Below are positions 11,480-21,153 of a stretch of DNA of 64,000 nt, in pieces. Every line of letters starts with the position of its first letter. Within the stretch, counting starts at the first letter, position 1. Made by a program: the position numbers and the translations under genes. Source of the DNA: Taxillus chinensis (Eukaryota; Streptophyta; Magnoliopsida; Santalales; Loranthaceae); the NCBI GenBank assembly GCA_023512835.1, contig CM042086.1:13218309-13282308 (forward strand). The letters are read 5' to 3'. The notes below the pieces were generated by a model. The model worked only from the letters and a program-made list of their open reading frames with translations, did not search any database and was not told the origin of the DNA.

Positions 11480-11544
11480 CACGATCTTCTTAATTTGGTA
11501 AGAGGAGTCTGTACACATTTTTTTTTCAAAAAAAAAAAAAAAAA
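11480..11544 (+). other. 65-bp A-tailed insertion present only in duplication copy 1
   Basis: Copy 2 reads GATTGAAAT|GTTTG at 15170/15171. Copy 1 has 65 extra bases at this point, starting CACGATCTTC and ending in about 17 A residues. No clear target duplication is visible. Loss from copy 2 is equally possible. Confidence 0.6.
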
Positions 11545-12010
11545 GTTTGTTTTTGTTAAATACCACAAAAGAGTGTATATGTCTTCTTGTCTCTCTGTTT
11601 TTTCTTACACTTATCAAAGACGCGTTCACAAAAAAAACCTACCCCGTGAACCCCTTTACCCCCCCCAACCGGGGCGCCTTGGCACTCCCCCAGCCCCCTC
11701 CCGTCAGTTTTCTCAGCGGCTAAAAGAAGCGTCTTGGGACTCCTACCTCTTTAAATGTTCATTTATTTGGTATTGAGTTACTCATAAATCAGAATTCAGT
11801 TCTGTTTTTTATTTTTTATTTTTGAGTTTTCATCCCTTTACTCTTTCTTGCTCATATTCTTGTCTACTTCTTTTCAACAAAATGCGTCAGTTTATGATTA
11901 TCTAATTCTCCATAAAAAAAATTGAGCCTTATTCAAAAAAAAAAAAAATTTTTAAAATTTATAAAAAAAATTAACTTAAGCCAAAAACCCAAAAAATTTA
12001 TGACACCCAA

Positions 12011-12112
12011 TTTATTTTTTATTTTTTGAGTTTTCATCCCAATTTTTCTTCACTCTTTCTTAGTTCAATATTCTTGTCTACTTCCTTTTTTAACAAATAT
12101 TAATTTGACTAT
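12011..12112 (+). repeat. Extra copy of the duplication's 3'-flank module
   Basis: The sequence TTTATTTTTTATTTTTTGAG through CTTGTCTACTTCC...AACAAATATTA matches 11801-11890 and 15402-15483, the 3' flanks of the two duplicated genes. A third copy therefore lies 3' of copy 1 with no gene attached. It is closer to the copy 2 version (shared CTTAGTTCAATATT). Confidence 0.7.
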
Positions 12113-13665
12113 TTTTATTATAATTAAGTGATATCATACTATTTGAGTGCACAATTCTAAAGTTATACCCAAGATGCTCAAAACAATTGATAGCCATGCC
12201 ACCAGCAAAGTTGATCCATTATATCATTGCAAGGTCATATAATATGACATGCTAAAGAAAATGGTGGAGGTCTACAAACATATTGAAAGAATGAGGGAAG
12301 AAAATGTTGATATGAAATGGATAGTTAAAGAATATATCAAAATATGATTATCCCATAAGAGTTCACTACAAGTACTTTAATAATTGAAACTCTTGAAATA
12401 TAGTTGTCGAAACTCTAACAACTTTAAAAAATGAGAAGACAAACCCTACCTTAGGAGAAACATCATGCTTTAAAACCAAAAATAAAGAGAAATCACTACA
12501 TAAAGGGAAAAAGAAAGTGAAAAGTGAAAGTTGTTGTAAATATGACGGTAACAAAGAAGACAATCGCTAAGAAAGATCAAAGTGCAGTTGTCAACATTAA
12601 ATGTGTGATGAAGTAACATAGTATTGCAATTGAAGCTTTAATAAAAGAGCATTAGTGAGTCAAGCAAGTTAAAATGTTAGTCTCAATTTTATGAGTGGTT
12701 GTAATTGTTGTCAATAACTGGTAAAATCTATTAGCAAGTAACATTTGAGAAGTGTTATTCCCATTACGAGCATGGTGGTGTAATTGTTGTCAATCAATTG
12801 CAGCAAGTAATAACTTGAAGTTGAGGCTTTGTGTCAATGAATTATCTTATAGAGTGATTTCAATTAAGTGAGCCCGTAGAAGGAGTCTGACTATGCACGA
12901 ATGTCTTAGTATGTCTTTGAATATGATATGTAGAAAATGAGTATCGAAAAAAAGTGTTTCAAAATAAAGAAACCCAAAGAGTTTTAAAATAGGAAGTTCG
13001 AAAGATCTTTGAGATAAAAGAGTATCGAGACAAGGAAGTTTTGAAGAGCTTTGAGGTAGGAAAGTATCACGACAATAGAGTTTCGAGATAGAAGAGTATT
13101 AAGATAGAAGATCAAAATAATACTTCAAGCATCAAGTCTCTAATTAGTGTTCTGAAGCATCTGTGTTTCTAGAATAATGTTTTTAGATATGATGTCTTAA
13201 AATAAAAAGAAACCCGTATGTGGGAAATAATAAAATAAAATTTAAAAAGGCCAGTTAACCACAAACGTTAAAGGTTGAGGCCAAAAAAACCAAAAGAATT
13301 TATATAATTTACAGGAAAGGGAAAAAGAAAAAACCCAAAACTAAACCAAAAATAATAAAAGAAAATGCAAAACCAACTAAAATTTTTTTTTTTTGGTTTT
13401 TTTTTGGTATAATTTATTATTACTTTAAATTTTAAAAAAAATTTCCTAAAAAATTAAAAAAAATTCATTTTTTTTGTTCTTTAATAACTAATAAAATACG
13501 GAGAATACATGATATTAAGAAAGGGCATGATCTCAATGTTTTTTATTTTTTCTCTTTTTGTGCAGAGAGGGAGAGATATTATTAATATTCAATTTATTTT
13601 TTTTTTTTTTTTTAATTTTCATCCAAAAAACCTTATTTATTAAAAAACAAATAAAATAAACCAAA

Positions 13666-13683
13666 CCCCCCCCCCCCCCCCCC
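13666..13683. repeat. Homopolymeric C tract (18 C)
   Basis: Eighteen C in a row followed by A-rich simple sequence. Frames read through it on the minus strand are poly-Gly/Phe artefacts. Its length is likely to be unreliable in sequencing. Confidence 0.85.
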
Positions 13684-13905
13684 AACACAAAACACAAATA
13701 TAAAAAAAAAGAAGACAACCCTGAGGTAAAAAAAAAACACCAAAAAAAAAAAATAAAAAATAAAAAAAAAAAATAAAAAAAATAAAATACCAAAATAATC
13801 TCCTAACGCATGTCCCGCACGTAAACCTTTTATAGGCAAAACGTTTAAAATTTATAAGTGGAAACTATTTAAAATTGGAAACTAAACGCATGTCCCGGCA
13901 CGTAC

Positions 13906-13912
13906 TATAAAT
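13906..13912 (+). promoter_or_regulatory. Probable TATA box of RRM-like gene copy 2
   Basis: TATAAAT, 102 bp upstream of the ATG at 14008, inside the conserved upstream block. Spacing suits a plant core promoter with a 5' untranslated region of about 70 bases. Confidence 0.5.
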
Positions 13913-14007
13913 TAAGCGCAGCGACAACCTCCCCCCGCAGTCATTCCCTCTCCATCCCTCAAGCCGCCGACAAGATCCTCAACGAGATCTGCGCCTTCGC
14001 CGACATC

Positions 14008-15003
14008 ATGCAGAACAAGGCCCAGATTCAGGCCAACCAGGGCATGAATCCACCGCCGCCTCCGAAGACTCCCTGGTCCCCCTCCCATCATTCTTCTGAG
14101 CCGAGGTTCGGCGGCAGGGTTTGGAATGACGTCCCAGACGGCCGGAAGCTGTACGTGTTGTTCAATTGTCCGTATGCCGTGTCGGATGTGGAGATACGAG
14201 AGTTCTTCGCCAAGTCGTACGGGAACGTATGCCAGATTCAGATGCTGTTCATGAACATATCGCGCGCCGTGATCGTGTTTTATTCCATGTCGGCGGTGCC
14301 GTCGATCGTTGGCGACGCGTACGAGGCGGATCTGATCATCAGCGGTAAGAGAGTCTTGGCACTACGATTCGGGCCAATTCCCCGCCACCGCCCCCCGCGC
14401 CGTTGCCCTATTGTGCCGGGGTATGACGTCCGGCGTTGGCTGGACGAGCCGGCCGACCGGATACGCAGGGGTTGGGAAGACGTGCCGGACAACCGGAAGC
14501 TGTCCGTGTTGTTCTATAGTGAGTACGCGGTGTCGGAGGCGGAGATACGAGAGTTCTTCGCCAAGTCGTACGGGAACGCATGTCGGATTCAGACGGTGTT
14601 CATGACCGAAACGTACGCTGTGATCGTGTTTTACTCCGAGTCGGCGGTGCAGTTGATCGTTGGCGACGCGATCACGATGAAGTTCAGCATCAACGGTAAG
14701 GACGTCTGCGCACTACGATTCGGGCCGAGTAATGCCCCGTCCCCTTCCCCTTCCCCTTCCCATCAGTATTCTCAGCCGAGGTTTGGCGGCGGGAGTGGCG
14801 AGGACGTGCCGGACGACCAGAAGCTGTTGGTGCCGGACACTCCCTGGTGCCCCTTCCATCTGTCTTCTCAGCCGAGGTTCGGTGGCAGGGGTTCGGAGGA
14901 CGTGCCGGACGTGATGTTCTATAGTGATCGGGACGCAGGCGGAGACATGCGATTTCTTCGCAAAGTCGTACGGGAACTTATTGATAAAATTAAAAGCCAG
15001 TGA
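14008..15003 (+). CDS. Repeat-containing RRM-like protein, copy 2 (331 aa)
   Basis: Single-exon frame, near-identical to the 10335-11309 gene. It has the same Pro-rich N-terminus, two complete RRM-like domains and two stumps. The linker between domains differs most (IVPGYDVRRW versus FLPGFEGGHW), and an extra SPSP repeat lies before the third unit. The stop codon differs: copy 1 ends AGC TAG, copy 2 AGC CAG TGA. In the fourth unit the DNA still contains a close match to the TTCTTCGCCAAGTCGTACGG of the full domains, but in another reading frame, as in copy 1. The frameshift therefore predates the duplication. This copy keeps the better TATA box. Function is unknown; RNA binding is inferred from fold-like spacing only. 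Confidence 0.62.
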   Translation: MQNKAQIQANQGMNPPPPPKTPWSPSHHSSEPRFGGRVWNDVPDGRKLYVLFNCPYAVSDVEIREFFAKSYGNVCQIQMLFMNISRAVIVFYSMSAVPSIVGDAYEADLIISGKRVLALRFGPIPRHRPPRRCPIVPGYDVRRWLDEPADRIRRGWEDVPDNRKLSVLFYSEYAVSEAEIREFFAKSYGNACRIQTVFMTETYAVIVFYSESAVQLIVGDAITMKFSINGKDVCALRFGPSNAPSPSPSPSHQYSQPRFGGGSGEDVPDDQKLLVPDTPWCPFHLSSQPRFGGRGSEDVPDVMFYSDRDAGGDMRFLRKVVRELIDKIKSQ

Positions 15004-15545
15004 TGAAGACCATCTGCGCGTATCAGAAATTCTTAGCTGTAGCTTAGTTGGGTTATTTCTTTGCCCGAGTCATTTTTCCGTTTTTATTTATTTCTTTATT
15101 CTGTGTCGTGTTGATCAAGGTAAGATCATAGGATTTGTTATTTATTATCGGTCTTAGCTGTGATTGAAATGTTTGTTTTTGTTAAATACCACAAAAGAGT
15201 GTATTTGCCTTCTTGTCTCTCTGCTTTTTCTTACACTTATTTGGCACTCCCCCGTCCCCCTCCCATCAGTTTTCTCAGCGGCTAAAAGAGAAGCGTCTTG
15301 GGACTCCTACCTCTTTAAATGTTCATTTATTTGGTAGTGAGTTACTCATAAATCAGAATTCAGTTTATTTGGTAGTGAGTTACTCAAAATGCGTCAGTTT
15401 TTTACTTTTTATTTTTTGAGTTTTCATCCCTTCACTCTTTCTTAGTTCAATATTCTTGTCTACTTCCTTTTCAACAAATATTATTGTTTATGATTATCTA
15501 ATTCTCTAGGAAGAGAATATTGAACCTTATTCATAAAAAAAATAC

Positions 15546-18500
15546 ATCTTTTTATTCACATGCCAATTATATCCGATGTGGCAACTTCATTTAGCATGCA
15601 TGTAGGTGTCCCTTCGTATAAGTAATCAATCTGTGGATGATTCTTTTTGTTAAATTGCATTGCACCAACCAAAAATTATGCCATCCAAACTAGTTAATCC
15701 TTGTACGGAAACGTAAAAATAAAAAATTGGAAACTGGGTATTCTGAACATTGAAAACTAGATGTAACCATGGTGGTTTTAGTATAGGAATTGGTTTTCCT
15801 ATTAGTTACATTTCGTTACATGTAATTATTCATGTGAATATAATTATTTTAAAAAACTAGGAACATATATTAATTTATATTATACATAAATAATTTTAAA
15901 TTATTTGAATTTATTATTTTTAAAAATAATTTTATTTTCAGAAAAAATAATATCAAATAATGAACTCACTAAATCTTTCACTATTTATAGAAAATATTAA
16001 TTTAGCCGGAATCATAGGAGAGAACGATGTTGTAGACCATTATAAAATCATTGTTGACGATGATGTGGTAAACCTTGCCACAACCAATGGCTGCAGCTAT
16101 GAGGACGAGGTAGTGGTCGAAGCAAATGACGCAGTCTCTCCAAATCTGAAACTAGAATCGTGCATCGATCGTTGGAAGATTATCCCTCTACCTTGGAATA
16201 TCAGTCGCCAGTGATCCTCAACTTCACCAGCCTTGATTGCTTTCATTCCAACAAACTACAATTGTCATACGTGAAGGCATCGAAGTATCTGATTGACGGA
16301 TGGAATGTTTTTTTAATTGGAAATTATTTTTAGCTCATCTAACTTGATTGGTTAAATTTAACCAATGATTTAACTATTAGCCAAATTCACTATAGCAATG
16401 GAGAATTGGATGTTGACAGTTTTTACATCTTTATATATTTTTAAGCTAAATTGTGATTTTGTTGACTCGAAGGCAAATGACCTAAAATAAATTATATATC
16501 TCATTATCGTACTTAGTATAATTTGTCGTTAGTAACTCAACTTTAAGTTATTAATCTAAATCAACTTAATTTTTACTTTTTAAAAAATTTTATTTATAAG
16601 TAAGCTATACAGTTAAAACACAAGAGCATTAATCTCCACTTTGAAAAAACTAATATAAATCCAACAGCATAAATGATGTCTCTCTGTAATTAATCTGCAT
16701 AACTTACCTACATGTTACACATCCTTTTTACTTTTTTCTATTGTTAACTTGACTAAATGTCAAATTTATTTTAATTTAGTTTGAAACTATTAGTTTTATG
16801 CTCGAATCATTCTAATAAAATTGTTTAATTATATAATACATAAAAATGCAAACTAACTTTATTTTTAAATAATTTACACTACCAACATTTCTTAAACTGC
16901 TAAATTCATTGAATTGTGACATAATTTATGAGTTTGTTTTTGTTAAAATGAGAATTTGCTCAATATATAGTATGATTCAATAAAATTTTGAACTTAGTTA
17001 ATACATTAAATGTGAATTGAAAAAGTGAAATTAATTTATGTTTGCATATGCTTTATATGAGTTTTAGATTTAATTAATATAAATTGAAATTAAAAATGGT
17101 AACTGTATAATAAATTGCAAGATTTTGTACAGTTAACTGATGATTAAATTAATGGAGTTTTCAATTACAAATAAAAATAAAAGTAGATTAGCCATAAGAT
17201 TGAATGATAGTTAGTTAAAACTCACAGGTCCTACGAGGTCTCAAATCTTACCTCTCACTTAAATTTTGTGAGGTATATATCAGATGTGAATATCTAAGCA
17301 TACATTGATGGACTTAGTTACGTGCTGGGATGTGGCGTGACCATGTACCTCATAGTAGTAGTCACCTTTGATTGATGGGAATGTTTATATAAAATTGTCA
17401 TTCAAAAATATTTTAAAAAAATGAATAATTTTAAATTGATAATTTAGAATTAGCACATTACTACTGTAACCAAATACATAATTAACAGAAATGAATAATA
17501 TTAAAAATGCAGCATTAGTTACATAGGCGATAGAAGATATTTTATTCTGAAAGTCAAAACTTTGATTAGTTCATTTTCCTTTTCAAATTCCTTACTCTTA
17601 CCCCATGTTTGTTGAAGGTATAAAAGGCATAAAAATGCATGGTGGATGGAAAAAAGGCATGGAAATATTATTTTTTATTATTAGACAAGGGAGAAAATGA
17701 AATGAAAAGAAAAACCATGGAAATGATATGAAAATTTAAAAGTAATTTTATGACAATCAAAATAATGAATTTATTATCAAAGACTATCAAAATTATAAAA
17801 CTATCATTTTACACCAATTACAAAAAAGTAAAAATCATATTTCAAATGATGCTATTTTTTCCCTTTTTTTCAAATTACAATTAAACTATAAGAATAATTT
17901 TTTCAGTCCTTTTTCATCCCAACCATTTTTTAAAAACGTTTCCCCTTTCCTTTAATTTTCACCTTTTACTAAAATGATTCACATCAATTTTATATAAATA
18001 TATATTTCTTATGAGAACTTTTTAGAATTTTGAAAAAAATAATCTGCAATTAATTTTTGTAAAATAAAATTTGAAAACAGAAAATAAATAGTGCTTTATT
18101 ATATTTAAGAATTCACTATTTATTCATTAAAAGTTTTTCCTATAATAAATAAAATAGAGCAAAAAATATTAAAATGTTATTTTAATAGAATAGAAAAATT
18201 ATTGATAATAAGATGTAACTATTTTTTTAATTAAAATTTTATATATATGAAAAACTAATGTGAATATTCTGAAACTCCTAAATCTATCCCGACTAAATTA
18301 CTAAAATTAATTTATTTTTAAAACATATTCTGGGTCTGTTTTCCAAAAAATGAAAATATAATAATTACAATTCTATTCAATATCTTCCAATGCTCATTTT
18401 TTCCCATCCAGTTGCATATGTTGCAATGATTGTACTCTCTGCATACTTTCGATCGGTGATTTAAATATAATCATATTTTTCATATTCTAAAAGTCTTCGA

Positions 18501-21046
18501 TCATGTACGTTGTCAAATAATAGTTATATATATTTCATGTATTAATCATTAATATATTTTAAAATATAAAAATACATTTAATTAGTAAACAATTTAATAT
18601 TAAAAGCGGATGTCATTGGACGGAGGACTTTTATTGCGAGGTACATTTTTCCTCGTCGTCTAAAAAGAATCAGTCAAAAAAAATGTCAGCTGTAACAGAA
18701 GAAACAGGCCACATTTATTTTTACGAGGTTGGCTCTCTGAATGTAATTTTTTTAAAGTTAATTTAATAAATATACTTAAAAAGTTTCTGTTCAACCTTCT
18801 TATTTTAATAAAATATTTAATATTATAAATAATATTTTTAAAATTTAATATTTACTATTACATATTCTTTCTTTAAATAATTATATTTCCTTTTACATTA
18901 TTTTTCTTTTTAATTTATCTTTCATACTTTTACTCATTTTTTTAAACAATATTTTAATTAGAGAGGAAAAGTATAAAAGAGGAAAAGTATACCCTAAAAA
19001 TGAAATTGTTAAAATAACAAAAAAGATAATTGTTATTATTTTAAAAAATCAAATTTAAAGAATAGTAACTTCTTTAAGAATAGTAATACTCATTCACTGC
19101 GTTTCTGTTCAAATTTAATATTTTTTTATTTGAATTACTTAATTTAATAAAAATATTTTAAACGTAACTCTTAAGTTTCTTATTTTAATAAAAAAATATG
19201 AATTATGTTCTTTCAAATTTGACAATTATTATTATCTCACACTTGTTTCTATTTAATTTTTCTCTTCTTAGATAAAGAATAAATTAATATTTTTAAATAA
19301 TAATATTTTAATAGAAATAAATTGTTAAAAAAAAGATTAAAAAGTATACTTTAAAAAAGTGAGTTTTTAAATAACATAATGTGTACTTTAAAAAATAATA
19401 ATTGAACTTATAGGTATTGTTGTAAATGCTTTCATTGCTCTTCATTTTAAGAATTATTTTGAAATTTTAACTCTAACGGGACCAACACTATTATCTATTA
19501 TATATTCATTTTTATTCAAATATTTTTCAAATTTGTTTTTACTATTTTCGTCTTTAATAATATATGAGGAGGAGATAAAGATGGTGAGAGAGAAAAATTA
19601 ATGAAATATTATTTGAAAAGTAAATATTTACTCTTCAAAGAGTCAGTCGAAGTAATTGTTATGAGTATCACTATCCGTGCTCGGTTAATAATTGATGTGA
19701 AAAACTGGATGACCCCGGGAAAATGTATAATTTTTTTTTCTTCTCTGCTTGGCTGAGAAAAACATTATGGATAAGCGTAAAATACTTTCCATAGCAACTC
19801 ATTCGGAAAAGCTAAAAACAAAATATACAGTGCAAACCAAATTTTTATATTACCCTTAAAACAAACCGGCTGATCAACCACATAATATAATAAAATAATA
19901 AAATTAATAATAAATATTAAAAATATTTTTTTATTTCTTTTCCACCTGTTTTCTATCCTAACCAAGAAACGTATAGAAAAATAAAATTTCACTCTAACTT
20001 TTTCACCTATTTTGTATGTTTTACCAAGCATAGCCTAGTTCATAAAAGTTTTGTGTATTATAAAATATTACAAGAGCACTAGTTGCAGACTCCATATATT
20101 AGTTTGTTTCATTCAAAATATTAAAAAGTCATAAAATTATTCACAGATTTATATTTAAATTTATTATAGGATTTACATAATATTTTTTAACATATTATAA
20201 AATATTATTCACTTTCAATAATTATTAAATTATATATAAAAATTTTCTTTCGATTTTATGTTTCATATAATATTTATTTTTATTTCATATTAAATTATAA
20301 AAATTATTATTAAATTTAAAAAATAATATTTTAATGATATAGAAAATAATTTAGAGAGTATATATTTATATAAGAAAGTAAAAGTTAATTATAAAATTTA
20401 AAAATAATAATTAAAAAACTATTATTATTGCTCAAACGATATAATTATAAATTACATCACATCTAAGATATAATCCAACAACACCTAGGCCATTCTATTG
20501 TTCCTGAGATCAACCCGCAAAAGACGGACACCCTATTTAGCCCACACTGGCACCTCATATAGTGGTCCGGAATTAATCAAAGACAGATGTTTGAACACAG
20601 TAATTGAACTCAAAAACTGTGGTCTTCCAAGGCTCTTCCCGTGTCACTGGACCAATCCGACAGGGGCGCATAGACATCCCTTTTTCAACTTTGTTAGTTG
20701 GGTTTCAAAAAATATCAATCAAAGAAATAAGTACTTAAACTCATATATCCCTCAGTTTATTTCCATTGCCTCCTTGGTGCTATACCCTAGAGCCATGAAA
20801 TTAACCTTAAAAAAAAATTAAAAAAAACTGGATCGACAGTTTTTAATTAATTAATAAAAGTGAGAAGACAAATATGTCATTTTAATTCATTAAAGTGCAC
20901 CATTATTAATAATTTATTTTAAAAATTAAAAATACCAAAGCATAAAAACAAAGTAAAAGTCAGCACTGCCGAATTGAAAATCATCAGGAGCTCTGAAGCT
21001 TCCTTCGAAGCTCCATCCGAACTCCAAATCCCACACAAATTGTCAT
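15546..21046. other. Long AT-rich intergenic region
   Basis: Poly-A/T tracts and AT-rich simple DNA over about 5.5 kb. An 84-codon frame at 15960-16214 (Asn/Asp/Val-rich, no domain recognised) and an 88-codon minus frame at 19765-20031 lack supporting evidence. A compositionally distinct, less AT-rich segment lies at about 20485-20700 and is listed separately. Confidence 0.45.
20485..20700. other. Unrecognised island of balanced base composition
   Basis: A 0.2-kb stretch with normal GC in otherwise very AT-rich DNA. The plus frame at 20498-20821 stays open through it and reads protein-like phrases such as LPRLFPCHWTNPTG, but no family is recognised. It may be a fragment of a transposon or of inserted DNA. 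Confidence 0.3.
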
Positions 21047-21054
21047 TATATATA
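21047..21054 (+). promoter_or_regulatory. TATA box of the RIPK-like kinase gene
   Basis: TATATATA, 107 bp upstream of the kinase ATG (21154), in an otherwise mixed-composition leader. Position is typical for a plant core promoter. Confidence 0.5.
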
Positions 21055-21153
21055 CAAACATTCCGTCTCCTAACGCCCCGTGCTCTCTCACTCAAAAACA
21101 TTTCATCCACAGCTTCTGCAACCGCAATTTGTGATTAATTAATTAAGTACGAA

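Larger units (their letters stand above)
10105..11945 (+). repeat. Direct duplication, copy 1 (about 1.8 kb)
   Basis: Near-identical to 13780-15545 in the same orientation. The match starts at a shared AAAATAATCTCCT and runs through the upstream region, the whole single-exon gene and several hundred bases of 3' flank, ending around CTAATTCTC...CCTTATTCA. Differences are point changes, small indels, a 65-bp insertion at 11480-11544 and an extra segment near 11620-11680. It is most simply a recent tandem gene duplication. Confidence 0.9.
11946..13779. other. Spacer between the two duplicated genes
   Basis: AT-rich DNA. It begins with a further copy of the gene's 3'-flank module (12011-12112). 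It continues with a repetitive-looking stretch (about 12900-13200) full of GAGTATCGAGA/GAAGAGTATTAAGA-like phrases, and ends in long A and T tracts and an 18-C run (13666-13683). No intact gene is seen. The middle could be a decayed retroelement, but no diagnostic domain can be read. Confidence 0.45.
13780..15545 (+). repeat. Direct duplication, copy 2
   Basis: Partner of 10105-11945. It includes upstream DNA with a TATA-like box, the complete gene and a 3' flank. It lacks the A-tailed 65-bp insertion of copy 1. It has its own short internal duplication in the 3' flank, where TTTATTTGGTAGTGAGTTAC occurs twice near 15326 and 15363. Confidence 0.9.

Noticed and set aside
13533..13839. Phe- and Gly-rich minus-strand frames
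   Set aside because: Translations of A-tracts and an 18-C run.
15960..16214. 84-codon frame near an AT-rich region
   Set aside because: Reads plausible residues but has no family similarity known to me, no promoter context and no second exon.
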